A DNA stretch of 64,000 nt from Burkholderia sp. HI2500 (GTDB lineage: Bacteria; Pseudomonadota; Gammaproteobacteria; Burkholderiales; Burkholderiaceae): assembly GCF_002223055.1 (NCBI RefSeq), contig NZ_NKFL01000005.1:620001-684000 (forward strand), written 5' to 3'. How positions within the stretch are numbered: position 1 is the stretch's first letter; every line of letters begins with the position of its first letter. Both the position numbers and the translations under genes were made by a program. Below the pieces are notes generated by a model. It was not told where the DNA came from. It did no database searches and saw only the letters and a list, made by a program, of their open reading frames with translations. Positions 55,253 to 63,927 of the stretch are shown here, one piece after another.

Positions 55253-56824
55253 TCAAGCCGCCGGGCCGATCTCGACACGCCGGGCTTCCTTCGCGTCAGC
55301 CCCGCCCGTGATCGTTTCCGGCTTTTTGAGAATAATGTGGTCTTCCGCCACGCCTGCTGCCTTCAGCGCGTCGCGCACGGCTTGTGCGCGATGCTTCGCC
55401 AGTTCGGCGTTCGCGTCGGCCGAGCCCGTCTTGTCGGTAAAGCCCGACAGCGCGAGCTTCGCGTCCGGATGTGCCTTCGCATAGTCGGCCGCAGCGGCGA
55501 TCGCCGCCTTCGCGTCGGCCGGCAGCACGCTCTTGCCCGTCTCGAAGTAGATCGTCGACAGCGCGGCCGAGGCCGCTGCCGCCGGCTGCTCCGCGCCCGA
55601 CGCAGCCTGCGCCGGTGCCGAAGCGGCTTCCGCCGGTGCCGCTGCCGCTGCGCCCGCCGCGTCTTCCGGCAGCTTGCCGTTACGCGCGTCGGCCACTTGC
55701 TTCGGCTGCAGCAGGTCGTTCTTGTGGTTGCCCCACGAATTGCGTTCGTACGTGACGACCGAGGCGATGTCGAGATCCGACAGCGACGCCCACGACGGCA
55801 TCGCGCCCTTGCCGTGCAGCACGCGCTCGACGTGGGCGGCGATCGGGCCGTTCACGATCGGGCTGCCGTCCATGGCCGGGAACGCGCCGAGGCCCTTGCC
55901 GTTCACCTGGTGGCAGGCCGCGCAGTTCGCCTTGTAGACTTCCTCGCCGTGCGCGACGAGTTCAGCCATCGTGTAGACCTTGTTCGGATCGACTGCGGCG
56001 CTGGCCAGCTTGGCCTTCTGCGCGGTGACCCACTTCGCGTAGTCGTCATCCGACAGGACTTCGACCACGACCGGCATGTACGCGTGTTCCTTGCCGCACA
56101 GCTCGGTACAGAAACCGCGGAACGTACCGACCTTGTCGGCCTTGAACCACGTGTCGCGCACGAAGCCGGGGATCGCATCCTGCTTCACGCCGAACGCGGG
56201 CACGTACCACGAGTGGACGACGTCGTTCGCGGTCGTGATGATGCGGATCTTCTTGTTGACCGGCACGACGAGCGGGTTGTCGACTTCCTGCAGATAGGTG
56301 TCGGTGATCGGCTTCTTGCCCATCACTTCGTCACGCGGGGTGCTGAGCGTCGACAGGAAGCCGATGCCCTCGCCCGGGCCCTTCACGTAGTCGTAGCCCC
56401 ACTTCCACTGGTAGCCGGTGACCTTGATCGTGAGATCGGCGTTGGTCGTGTCCTTCATCGCGACGACGGCCTTCGTCGCCGGCAGCGCCATCAGCACGAC
56501 GATGACGAACGGCACGATCGTCCAGATGATCTCGACGGTCGTGCTTTCATGGAAATTGGCGGCCTTGTGGCCCTTGGATTTGCGGTGCGCGAAGATCGAA
56601 TAGAACATCACGCCGAACACGCCGACGAAGATCACCGTACACAGGATGAGCATCATCGTGTGGAGATCGTAGAGCTCCTCGGCGATCTTCGTGACAGGCG
56701 GCTGAAAGTTGATCTCGTTGACACGGGGACCGCCCGGGCTATCACCGACCGCCAGGGCGGCACCGGCAAAGAGCAATCCGCTGCATGCCAGCACGCCCGC
56801 GAGGGCTCGCTTGATTGTTTTCAT
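55253..56824 (-). CDS. ctaC: Cytochrome c oxidase subunit II with fused cytochrome c and OmpA-like domains
   Basis: 523 residues in five parts: signal peptide (1-~27), two membrane helices (about 45-110), CuA domain (about 115-250) with ligands CTELCGKEHAYM, a class I cytochrome c domain (about 285-370) with heme site CAACH and a later GAMPSW methionine, an Ala/Pro-rich linker, and a C-terminal OmpA/MotB-like peptidoglycan-binding domain (about 425-523; IYFETGKSVLPADAKAA, LSGFTDKTGSADANAELAKHRA). The caa3-like cytochrome c fusion is known; the OmpA tail is unusual. ATG 56824 gives a good signal peptide. Confidence 0.95.
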   Translation of the reverse strand: MKTIKRALAGVLACSGLLFAGAALAVGDSPGGPRVNEINFQPPVTKIAEELYDLHTMMLILCTVIFVGVFGVMFYSIFAHRKSKGHKAANFHESTTVEIIWTIVPFVIVVLMALPATKAVVAMKDTTNADLTIKVTGYQWKWGYDYVKGPGEGIGFLSTLSTPRDEVMGKKPITDTYLQEVDNPLVVPVNKKIRIITTANDVVHSWYVPAFGVKQDAIPGFVRDTWFKADKVGTFRGFCTELCGKEHAYMPVVVEVLSDDDYAKWVTAQKAKLASAAVDPNKVYTMAELVAHGEEVYKANCAACHQVNGKGLGAFPAMDGSPIVNGPIAAHVERVLHGKGAMPSWASLSDLDIASVVTYERNSWGNHKNDLLQPKQVADARNGKLPEDAAGAAAAAPAEAASAPAQAASGAEQPAAAASAALSTIYFETGKSVLPADAKAAIAAAADYAKAHPDAKLALSGFTDKTGSADANAELAKHRAQAVRDALKAAGVAEDHIILKKPETITGGADAKEARRVEIGPAA

Positions 56825-56903
56825 AGCATCCTTACCCAAAATTTCCATTCAAACCCTCCCCCGTCGCAAGCGACCGGCCCTATCCGCCGGTGCCCGCGCC
56901 TCG

Positions 56904-57389
56904 TCAGCCGCAGCGCCTGAGCGATACGCGCAGTTCGTCGGCGAACTGCGCCCGCTTGTACTGCGCGAGATGCTGACCGATTACGACGGTCTGCCCGCGC
57001 GATACCAGCCGAATCGGATCGCGTGGCGTCGCACCCGGCTCGACCCGCACCCAGCGCGGGTTGAATTCGATCTGCGTGAGCCGCTCCGCATCCATTCGCT
57101 CGATCACGAGCCGGTGCGGATACAGCCTGATGCGTTCGTAATCGACCGCATGGCGAGCATAGATCGCAAATGCGACACCCACAGCCAGCAACTCGATTCC
57201 GGTGAAGGGCATGACGAGCCAAGCCCCCCGCCACATCAGCAATGTCGCGATCACCAGCGAGAAGCCCGCGAGCGACGCATAAAACAGCACGAACTGGCGC
57301 GGCGACGCCGAACAGTTGCGTTTCATCAGCCAGTCTTCCAGGACCGGCTCGCCGTTCGTCGTCTCCGCCAACACCCTCGCTGCTTCCAT
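56904..57389 (-). CDS. DUF2244 integral membrane protein
   Basis: About 161 residues. The conserved core begins MKRNCSASPRQFVLFYASL and continues with two helices (LAGFSLVIATLLMWRGAWLV; FTGIELLAVGVAFAIYARHA), then a cytoplasmic beta-rich part (LIERMDAERLTQIEFNPRWVRV). Family members lie just upstream of cox genes; function unknown. Start is uncertain: an ATG at 57479 is in frame but lies inside a TATAAT -10 element, so the ATG at 57389, preceded by GAGGCGG, is preferred. 79 bp before ctaC. Confidence 0.75.
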   Translation of the reverse strand: MEAARVLAETTNGEPVLEDWLMKRNCSASPRQFVLFYASLAGFSLVIATLLMWRGAWLVMPFTGIELLAVGVAFAIYARHAVDYERIRLYPHRLVIERMDAERLTQIEFNPRWVRVEPGATPRDPIRLVSRGQTVVIGQHLAQYKRAQFADELRVSLRRCG

Positions 57390-57477
57390 CGCCGCCTCAC
57401 GCGAATGGCATGCGATGCATGCCTGCATCGGACTCGTCGGCCCGTATTGCGGGGACCCCGGGACGACAAGCTGACGC

Positions 57478-57506
57478 ATTATAGGCGGGTTCAATGGCAT
57501 CCACAA
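57478..57506 (-). promoter_or_regulatory. Sigma-70-like promoter upstream of the DUF2244 and ctaC genes
   Basis: Minus-strand TTGTGG (57506-57501), 17 bases, then a perfect TATAAT (57483-57478). Transcription would begin near 57471, inside the longer DUF2244 reading frame. Confidence 0.65.
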
Positions 57507-57623
57507 GCAAGCGACTATCGGCCCGCGAGCCAAGCGCGACAAGCTTTCCGGCCATTTTAGGCGCCAATTCGACCCCGCTTTGCGCCGCTAATTTCAGACA
57601 TAACAAAACCCCTCTTTACCGCT

Positions 57624-58589
57624 TTACCGATTCTTCGGACGCCCCTTTCCGATGTCCTCGATGCGCACGATCCCGTGCCCTTCGGCGGTCGTGCGCGGCA
57701 CGGCCTTCCACGCGTGGCCGTAGATCACTTCGAACGTCAGCGGAATCGTGCCGTCCTCGCGCCGGCGGGCCTCCAGCGCGTCGCCGAGCGCCGCGCGAAA
57801 GCGCCGCGTCGCGCGCTGCGGCGCCTCGCGGTCGAACGGATAGGCGCCCCAGCGGCGCACGTCGGCCAGCAGCGAGTCGGGGGATTTGTAGGTGACGGTC
57901 AGCACTTCCTGATCCATCACGGGAATCTCGAAGCCGCTCTCGACGAGCATGTCGCCGAGATCGTGCATGTCGACGAAATCGATCACGCGCGCGGCGGGCG
58001 GCGCCATGCCCAGCGCCGCTTCGGCGTCCGCGCAGGCCGCGCGCAGTTCGCGCAGCGTATCGGGGCCGAGCGTGCTGAACATCAGCAGCCCGTTCACGCG
58101 CAGCACGCGCTGCCATTCGGGCAGCACCGCGTCCGGGCGCGAATGCCAGTGGAGGGCGAGATTCGACCAGATCAGGTCGAACGCGCCGCCGGGGAACGGC
58201 AGCGCGGCGAAATCGGCCTGCGCGACGCGCGGGCCGCGCGGGCCCAGTGCGCGGCCGAGCGAGGCCGGCAGCCAGCGGCGCCAGCTCGTCTGCTCGACCT
58301 CGCGCTGCCCTGCTCGCGCGAGCATCGCGCCGGACAGGTCGACGCCGAACACGGGCGCCTCGGGAAAGCGCGCGCGCAGCGCCGGCAGGTCGTCGCCCGG
58401 GCCGCAGCCCGCGTCCAGCACGGCTGCGGGGCTCACCTTGATGTATTCGAGGCGCTCGTTCATGCGCTGCGCGATCTCGCGCGGCAGGAACGCGACCGCA
58501 TCGAACGTGGCGGCACGGCGATCGAAGATCCGCCGCAGGCGCCTTGCGTCATTGGCCGGACGGCCGGTTGAAGTCGAAGCTGGGGACAT
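57624..58589 (-). CDS. bioC: BioC-like SAM-dependent methyltransferase
   Basis: 321 residues. Begins with the family block RRIFDRRAATFDAVAFLPREIAQRM, then SAM motif I VLDAGCGPGDDLPAL (about 59-73), GVDLSGAMLARA, and ALPFPGGAFDLIWSNLALHW, all like BioC, which methylates malonyl-ACP to start biotin synthesis. It is 70 residues longer than E. coli BioC, with insertions around residues 95-115 and a long C-terminus. No bio genes are adjacent, so identity is by similarity. ATG 58589 is chosen over GTG 58598. Divergent from comF. Confidence 0.8.
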   Translation of the reverse strand: MSPASTSTGRPANDARRLRRIFDRRAATFDAVAFLPREIAQRMNERLEYIKVSPAAVLDAGCGPGDDLPALRARFPEAPVFGVDLSGAMLARAGQREVEQTSWRRWLPASLGRALGPRGPRVAQADFAALPFPGGAFDLIWSNLALHWHSRPDAVLPEWQRVLRVNGLLMFSTLGPDTLRELRAACADAEAALGMAPPAARVIDFVDMHDLGDMLVESGFEIPVMDQEVLTVTYKSPDSLLADVRRWGAYPFDREAPQRATRRFRAALGDALEARRREDGTIPLTFEVIYGHAWKAVPRTTAEGHGIVRIEDIGKGRPKNR

Positions 58590-58670
58590 GTCGGGCACAC
58601 TGGCGAAGAGCCCGAAGTATACTCGCTCGCCTCGCAGGCTTCATTGAGGCGGGGTGTCAGGAGTGTTGCA

Positions 58671-59468
58671 ATGATCCGCCGTTCCGCCCCGCGCACGATG
58701 CGCGTCGCTTTGTCGCAGGTTCGCGCGCTGGCAGCGCGCGTCGCCTCGGTCGCGCTGCCGAATCGCTGCGCACTGTGCGGCAATTTGTCACACAGCCTGA
58801 TTTGCGGTGCTTGCGACGCCGCGTACTGGAATGAAGCGCGACTGCGCTGCGACGTCTGCGCGCTGCCGCTGGGCATCGGGCCATCGCGTTCGCCCCCGCG
58901 ACGCGGCGCTCGCGCCGGCCGCGTTACCGCATACCGTTGCGACGCGTGCCGCACGGCGCCGCCGCCGTTCGATGCGACGCTCGCGCTGGCGGATTACCGC
59001 GCACCGCTCGACGGGCTCGCGCGCGGCCTGAAGTTTCACCGGCAACTCGCGCTCGGCACCGAATTCGCGGCGCGGCTCGCCCGGTTGATCGACGATACAC
59101 CCGGCGCCGGCGGCTTCGACCTGGTGGCGCCGGTGCCGCTGTCGCACCGGCGGCTCGTTGCGCGCGGCTACAACCAGGCGTGGGCGATCGCGCGCCCGCT
59201 CGCGCGGCGGCTCGGCGTGCGCGCGGATGCGGTGCTGCTCGCGCGCGTCGCCGACACCGCGCCGCAGTCGCGGCTCGACCGGCACGCACGACGCGACAAC
59301 GTGATGGCGGCATTCGCGGTGGCGGGTGGCGTCGCGGGCCGCCACGTCGCGCTCGTCGACGACGTGATGACGTCCGGCGCGACGCTCGCGGCCGCCGCGC
59401 ATGCACTGAAGGCCGCGGGCGCCGCGCACGTGACGAATCTGGTTGCGCTGCGCACCGCCAGGGATTAA
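58671..59468 (+). CDS. comF: ComF-family phosphoribosyltransferase-like protein
   Basis: 265 residues. N-terminal double zinc ribbon with CxxC pairs (CALCGN, CGACD, CDVC, CDAC; about 34-105) and a C-terminal type I phosphoribosyltransferase domain (about 140-262) with the PRPP loop VALVDDVMTSGATLAAA. The block RGYNQAWAIARPLARRLG is typical of ComF/GntX. ComF proteins support DNA uptake and natural competence; in most bacteria the enzymatic activity is unproven. ATG 58671 has AGGAG 8 bases upstream. Confidence 0.9.
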   Translation: MIRRSAPRTMRVALSQVRALAARVASVALPNRCALCGNLSHSLICGACDAAYWNEARLRCDVCALPLGIGPSRSPPRRGARAGRVTAYRCDACRTAPPPFDATLALADYRAPLDGLARGLKFHRQLALGTEFAARLARLIDDTPGAGGFDLVAPVPLSHRRLVARGYNQAWAIARPLARRLGVRADAVLLARVADTAPQSRLDRHARRDNVMAAFAVAGGVAGRHVALVDDVMTSGATLAAAAHALKAAGAAHVTNLVALRTARD

Positions 59469-59573
59469 TTAGATAGAGAGGCCAGCCGCCCGAGCACGGC
59501 GGCGGCCGCCACGAACCGGCCGGCCGGGAACGCGCACATGGCGCCGCCCCGGCCGGCCCAGCCAGACCGAAAC

Positions 59574-60044
59574 ATGTTCAACGTCGTCCTCGTCGCCCCC
59601 GAAATTCCGCCGAACACCGGCAACGTGATCCGCCTGTGCGCCAACACGGGCGCGCGTCTGCACCTGATCGAGCCGCTCGGCTTCCCGCTCGACGACGCGC
59701 GGATGCGCCGCGCGGGCCTCGACTATCACGAGTATGCGCAGATGCGCGTGCACCGCGACTGGGATGCGTTCATCGCGGCGGAAACGCCCGACCCCGCACG
59801 GATGTTCGCGTTCACGACGCGCGGCTCGGGCCGCTTCCACGATCACGCGTTCCTGCCCGGCGACTGGTTCGTGTTCGGCTCGGAAACGCGCGGCCTGCCC
59901 GCCGAGCTGCTCGAGCGCTTTCCGAACGAACAGCGCGTGCGCCTGCCGATGCGGCCGGACAACCGCAGCCTGAACCTGTCGAACACGGTCGCAGTGGTCG
60001 TGTTCGAGGCGTGGCGCCAGGCCGGCTTCGAAGGCGGCGCCTGA
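59574..60044 (+). CDS. trmL: tRNA (cytidine(34)-2'-O)-methyltransferase
   Basis: SPOUT-class enzyme methylating the wobble base of tRNA-Leu. 156 residues, matching E. coli TrmL (157). Motifs: VLVAPEIPPNTGNVIRLCAN (about 4-23), the trefoil-knot FVFGSETRGLP (about 97-107), and RLPMRPDNRSLNLSNTVAVV (about 124-143). ATG 59574 begins MFNVVLVAPE; an in-frame ATG 12 codons upstream would add an unconserved PRPAQPDR segment. Follows comF by 105 bp on the same strand. Confidence 0.94.
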   Translation: MFNVVLVAPEIPPNTGNVIRLCANTGARLHLIEPLGFPLDDARMRRAGLDYHEYAQMRVHRDWDAFIAAETPDPARMFAFTTRGSGRFHDHAFLPGDWFVFGSETRGLPAELLERFPNEQRVRLPMRPDNRSLNLSNTVAVVVFEAWRQAGFEGGA

Positions 60045-60078
60045 CGCCTGCACGGCGCAGCGCGCCACGCGGGACGCG

Positions 60079-60603
60079 TCACGTCCGTGCGAGCCGCGCG
60101 CGATACAGGTCGTAGATGTCGGGAGAAAAGCACGCGAACACCACGCGTGCGAGGTTCGGCGCCTGCGGCAGCATTTCGGCGACGGTGCCCACCGCGATCT
60201 CGACGGCTTCCTCGGCCGGATAGCGATAGATGCCGCAACTGATCGCCGGGAACGCGATCGACGTCGCCGCGACCTCCTCGGCCAGCTCGATCGCGCGCCG
60301 GTAGCACGACGCGAGCAGGTCGGCCTCGCCGCGCCCGCCGCCGTGCCACACGGGCCCGACCGCATGGATCACGTAGCGCGCCGGCAGCCCGTGGCCGCGC
60401 GTGAGCTTGGCGTCGCCCGTCTCGCAGCCGCCGAGCGTGCGGCATTCGGCCAGCAGGCCGGGGCCGGCCGCGCGATGGATCGCGCCGTCGACGCCGCCCC
60501 CGCCGAGCAGCGAGCCGTTCGCGGCGTTGACGATCGCGTCGACATCGAGCGTCGTGATGTCGACGACCTGCGCATCGAGCGTGGTGGAATGGATCTGCAG
60601 CAT
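60079..60603 (-). CDS. Macro-domain protein (O-acetyl-ADP-ribose deacetylase type)
   Basis: 174 residues consisting of one macro domain. ADP-ribose loop motifs are [20 protein letters not shown] (about 22-41) and [16 protein letters not shown] (about 135-150); the catalytic Asn/Asp of MacroD-type enzymes corresponds to NAAN and GVDGAI. Expected to hydrolyse O-acetyl-ADP-ribose or remove ADP-ribose from proteins. The gene stands alone, convergent with trmL (34 bp) and 95 bp downstream of gpsA. Its partner ADP-ribosylation system, if any, is not in this window. Confidence 0.9.
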   Translation of the reverse strand: MLQIHSTTLDAQVVDITTLDVDAIVNAANGSLLGGGGVDGAIHRAAGPGLLAECRTLGGCETGDAKLTRGHGLPARYVIHAVGPVWHGGGRGEADLLASCYRRAIELAEEVAATSIAFPAISCGIYRYPAEEAVEIAVGTVAEMLPQAPNLARVVFACFSPDIYDLYRARLART

Positions 60604-60698
60604 GACAACCTCCCGGAACGCCGGAGACTGTTCAAGCGTAGCGCGCTTTGACGCCGCGCGCCCGCAGCGAACACGGCACCCAAAGGCGCCGGGTCGTA

Positions 60699-61697
60699 TT
60701 ACTCGGCGCGCGCGTCGCGCCGCAGCAGGCCGCTGACGGCGTCGCGCGGCGCGATGCCGTCGAACAGCACGCCGCACACGGCTTCGGTGATCGGCATTTC
60801 GATCGACTGCGCGCGTGCGATGGCCAGCACGGCCTGCGCGCAGCGCACGCCTTCGGCCACGTGGCCGAGCGCGCCGAGGATGTCGTTCAGCGTGCGGCCG
60901 GCCGCCAGTTGCAGGCCGACCGTGCGGTTGCGCGACAGGTCGCCCGTGGCGGTGAGGATCAGGTCGCCGAGGCCCGTGAGGCCCGTGAAGGTTTCCGCCC
61001 GGCCGCCGAGCGCGACACCGAGGCGCGACATTTCGGCGAGGCCGCGCGTAATCAGCGCGGCGCGCGCGTTCAGCCCGAGGCCGAGACCGTCGGCGATGCC
61101 GGTCGCGATCGCGAGCACGTTCTTCACCGCGCCGCCAACCTCGACGCCGACCACGTCGTCGCCTGTATAGATCCGCATCGCGCCGTGATGGAACGCGGCG
61201 AGCGTGCGCTCGCGGCATTCGGCGGACGTGCTCGCCACCGTCAGCGCGACGGGCAGCGACTGCCCGACTTCGCGCGCGAAGCTCGGCCCCGACAGCACGC
61301 CGTTGCTGAGCTGCCCGGGCAGCTCGGCCGCGATCACCTGATGCGGCAGCAGATGCGTGTCGGCCTCGAAGCCCTTGCAGACCCAGACGACATGCGCGGG
61401 CACGCAGCCTGCGTCGCGCATCGCGTGACACAGCGTGCGCAACCCGGCCACCGGCGCGGCGATCACGCACAGTGCGTCGTCCGCGGCGCCATGCGCGAGC
61501 GCGGCGCCGAGATCGGCGTCGTAGCGCAACGCGTCAGGCAGCGCGATGCCGTCCAGATAGCGGGAATTTTCGTGCCGGGCCTGCAGCCCGGCGATGAGCG
61601 CGGCGTCGCGCGCCCACAAAAGCGTATCGTGCCGCGCGGCCAGATGGCCCGCGAGCGCGGTGCCCCAGGCACCGGCGCCGAGAACGGCTACTTTCAT
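60699..61697 (-). CDS. gpsA: Glycerol-3-phosphate dehydrogenase [NAD(P)+]
   Basis: Makes sn-glycerol-3-phosphate for phospholipid synthesis. 332 residues: N-terminal Rossmann domain ([20 protein letters not shown]), the WVCKGFE and [19 protein letters not shown] blocks, and the C-terminal catalytic domain with [19 protein letters not shown] (catalytic Lys of VKN, about residue 190) and [21 protein letters not shown] 61697 fits the family N-terminus. Lies 25 bp after secB, a conserved pairing in proteobacteria. Confidence 0.96.
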   Translation of the reverse strand: MKVAVLGAGAWGTALAGHLAARHDTLLWARDAALIAGLQARHENSRYLDGIALPDALRYDADLGAALAHGAADDALCVIAAPVAGLRTLCHAMRDAGCVPAHVVWVCKGFEADTHLLPHQVIAAELPGQLSNGVLSGPSFAREVGQSLPVALTVASTSAECRERTLAAFHHGAMRIYTGDDVVGVEVGGAVKNVLAIATGIADGLGLGLNARAALITRGLAEMSRLGVALGGRAETFTGLTGLGDLILTATGDLSRNRTVGLQLAAGRTLNDILGALGHVAEGVRCAQAVLAIARAQSIEMPITEAVCGVLFDGIAPRDAVSGLLRRDARAE

Positions 61698-61722
61698 ACC
61701 CAGCACCGGTCCGAGTGAAACG

Positions 61723-62205
61723 TCAGTTCAGCGTCGTGCCGTTCGGTGCGCCTGCTGCGGCACCGGCCTGCTGCTGAAGCTGCGCGAGGCGTTGTTCGTA
61801 CAGCGCCTGGAAGTTGATTTCCGCCAGGTGGATCGGCGGGAAGCCCGCACGCGTGATCGCGTCGGCGATGTTCGAACGCAGGTACGGGAACAGGATCGTC
61901 GGGCAGGCGATGCCGACGAGCGGGTCGAGCTGTTCATCCGGAATGTTGCGGATGTCGAAAATGCCGGCCTGCTTCGCTTCGATCAGGAACGCGATCTTGT
62001 CCTTCACCTTCGCGGTGACGGTGCCCGACACGACGACTTCGAACACGCTTTCCGCGAGGCGGTCGGCCTTGACGTCGACTTCGACTTCAACCGACGGCAT
62101 GTCCTGCTCGAGGAAGATCGCCGGCGAATTCGGCTGCTCGAGCGACATATCCTTCAGGTAGACGCGCTGGATGTTGAAGAACGGTTGGTTTTCGACGTCG
62201 GACAT
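61723..62205 (-). CDS. secB: Protein-export chaperone SecB
   Basis: Tetrameric cytoplasmic chaperone that keeps preproteins unfolded and hands them to SecA. 160 residues. Begins [21 protein letters not shown]; the central blocks [21 protein letters not shown] and [36 protein letters not shown] (shown in part by position, about 100-135) are diagnostic. C-terminal tail Ala/Gly/Gln-rich. Middle gene of grxC-secB-gpsA. Confidence 0.97.
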   Translation of the reverse strand: MSDVENQPFFNIQRVYLKDMSLEQPNSPAIFLEQDMPSVEVEVDVKADRLAESVFEVVVSGTVTAKVKDKIAFLIEAKQAGIFDIRNIPDEQLDPLVGIACPTILFPYLRSNIADAITRAGFPPIHLAEINFQALYEQRLAQLQQQAGAAAGAPNGTTLN

Positions 62206-62312
62206 GGTGTTTCCCTAAAAGTGGTGACGGGGCGGCCCGGCTTCACGCCTGCCGCCACGGATGAATCCTGCGCGCCCAAGCCGCGGCGCGGCCGGCGGCC
62301 ATTCTGCCCTAA

Positions 62313-62573
62313 TCAGGCCGCTTGCAGAAGCGGGACGAGCCCACCTTCGCGGTCGAGCTTCGACAGATCGTCGTAACCGCCGACGTGCGTGTCGCCGATA
62401 TAGATCTGCGGCACCGTGCGGCGCCCCGTGCGCGTCATCATTTCGTCGCGGCGGGCCGGATCGCGGTCGATCAGTACCTTCTCGATCTGCTCGACACCGC
62501 GCAGCTTCAGCAGGCGCTCGGCCTGGATGCAATACGGACACACCTGCGTGCTGTACATCAAAACCTTGTTCAC
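62313..62573 (-). CDS. grxC: Glutaredoxin 3 (GrxC type)
   Basis: 86 residues, one glutaredoxin domain with the dithiol active site CPYC (TQVCPYCIQAERLL, about 11-24), the cis-Pro block GRRTVPQIYIGDTHVGGYDDL (about 50-70, shown in part) and the GSH-binding TVP and GGYDD elements. Reduces disulfides using glutathione. The GTG start overlaps the rhodanese stop codon in a GTGA, so translation is coupled. Lies 107 bp upstream of secB. Confidence 0.95.
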   Translation of the reverse strand: MNKVLMYSTQVCPYCIQAERLLKLRGVEQIEKVLIDRDPARRDEMMTRTGRRTVPQIYIGDTHVGGYDDLSKLDREGGLVPLLQAA

Positions 62574-62992
62574 TTCGCCACTCCTTGTTTGACGACCGGC
62601 ATCCCGGCCTGCTGCCAGGCGGCCACGCCGCCCTCGAGCACGTGCACCTCGGCGTAACCCGCCGCCTCGACCTCGCGCGCCGCCTTCTGCGACTGCTGGC
62701 CGTTCTGGCAGACGAGCAGCACCGGCGTGCTCTTGTTCTTCGCGACCTGCGCGATTTTCGTGCCGATCTCGCCTGCCGCGACCTGGCGCGCCGACGGCAG
62801 GTGGCCGGCAGCGAAATCGGACGCGGCGCGCACGTCGATCACGACCGCGTTGCGACGGTTGATGAGTTGCGTCGCCTCCGCGGCGGACAGGCCGCCGCGG
62901 CCGCGGCGCAGCGCGGGCCAGGCCAGCAGGCCGCCGGATACCACCAGGATCGCGATAAGGGCCAGGTTGGTGTAATTGGTAAAGAACGTCAC
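62570..62992 (-). CDS. Membrane-anchored rhodanese-like protein
   Basis: 140 residues: one N-terminal helix (about 8-26, YTNLALIAILVVSGGLLAWP) and a single rhodanese domain (about 40-135). The active-site loop is VCQNGQQSQKAA, with the persulfide-forming Cys and a six-residue loop of sulfurtransferase type. Probably carries persulfide sulfur; the YibN-type arrangement upstream of grxC-secB-gpsA is conserved in gammaproteobacteria as well. GTG start at 62992. Divergent from gpmA. Confidence 0.9.
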   Translation of the reverse strand: MTFFTNYTNLALIAILVVSGGLLAWPALRRGRGGLSAAEATQLINRRNAVVIDVRAASDFAAGHLPSARQVAAGEIGTKIAQVAKNKSTPVLLVCQNGQQSQKAAREVEAAGYAEVHVLEGGVAAWQQAGMPVVKQGVAK

Positions 62993-63127
62993 GGAATTCC
63001 GCCGGAAAAAGAGAAATCGGATGAGGACAATCCCGCCATTATAAAATAACCGTCTTGCGCGATGGCGGGCCCGGGTCGGGTCCTGCGCGACGCGCCACAG
63101 CTTCCTTCACTACCGACCGCAAGATCC

Positions 63128-63874
63128 ATGTACAAACTCGTTCTCATCCGCCACGGCGAATCGACGTGGAACAAGGAAAACCGCTTCACCGGCTGGGTCG
63201 ACGTCGACCTGACCGAACAGGGTCGCAACGAGGCCTACCAGGCCGGCGAATTGCTCAAGGAGGCCGGCTACACGTTCGACATCGCGTATACGTCGGTGCT
63301 CAAGCGCGCGATCCGCACGCTGTGGCACGTGCAGGACAAGATGGACCTCATGTACCTGCCGGTCGTCCACTCGTGGCGCCTGAACGAGCGCCACTACGGC
63401 GCGCTGTCGGGCCTGAACAAGGCGGAAACGGCCGCGAAGTTCGGCGACGACCAGGTGCTCGTGTGGCGCCGCAGCTACGACACGCCGCCGCCCGCGCTCG
63501 AGCCGACCGACGAGCGCGCGCCGTTCAACGACCCGCGCTACGCGAAGGTGCCGCGCGAGCAGCTGCCGCTCACCGAGTGCCTGAAGGACACGGTCGCGCG
63601 CGTGCTGCCGCTGTGGAACGAGTCGATCGCCCCGGCGGTGCGCGCCGGCAAGCAGGTGCTGATCGCCGCGCACGGCAACTCGCTGCGCGCGCTGATCAAG
63701 TACCTCGACGGCATCTCGGACAGCGACATCGTCGGCCTGAACATCCCGAACGGCGTGCCGCTCGTGTATGAACTCGACGAGAACCTGAAGCCGATCAAGC
63801 ACTATTACCTCGGCGACCAGGACGCGATCGCGCAGGCGCAGGCCGCCGTCGCGAAGCAGGGCAAGGCGGGCTGA
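63128..63874 (+). CDS. gpmA: 2,3-bisphosphoglycerate-dependent phosphoglycerate mutase
   Basis: Glycolytic interconversion of 3- and 2-phosphoglycerate via phosphohistidine. 248 residues. Active-site block [18 protein letters not shown] with the phospho-His (residue 9 or so), [14 protein letters not shown], and the second His in [16 protein letters not shown] (about 180-195). ATG 63128 gives [12 protein letters not shown]; upstream open frame is the divergent promoter region shared with the rhodanese gene. Confidence 0.97.
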   Translation: MYKLVLIRHGESTWNKENRFTGWVDVDLTEQGRNEAYQAGELLKEAGYTFDIAYTSVLKRAIRTLWHVQDKMDLMYLPVVHSWRLNERHYGALSGLNKAETAAKFGDDQVLVWRRSYDTPPPALEPTDERAPFNDPRYAKVPREQLPLTECLKDTVARVLPLWNESIAPAVRAGKQVLIAAHGNSLRALIKYLDGISDSDIVGLNIPNGVPLVYELDENLKPIKHYYLGDQDAIAQAQAAVAKQGKAG

Positions 63875-63892
63875 CGCCCGTCTGCCGGGTGA

Positions 63893-63927
63893 GCCGGGCG
63901 GGCCGCGTCCGGTGCGGCCCGCCCGGC
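63893..63927 (+). other. Strong GC hairpin after gpmA
   Basis: 14-bp perfect stem GCCGGGCGGGCCGC / GCGGCCCGCCCGGC with a 7-base loop, 18 bp after the gpmA stop. There is no T-tract, so it may act as a mRNA 3'-end stabiliser or a Rho-linked stop rather than an intrinsic terminator. The final 73 bp of the window hold nothing I can identify. Confidence 0.6.

Noticed and set aside
57390..57479. ATG at 57479 as the start of the DUF2244 protein
   Set aside because: The codon overlaps a perfect TATAAT at 57478-57483 with a -35 at the right spacing, so it would lie upstream of the transcript; the family core begins much later.
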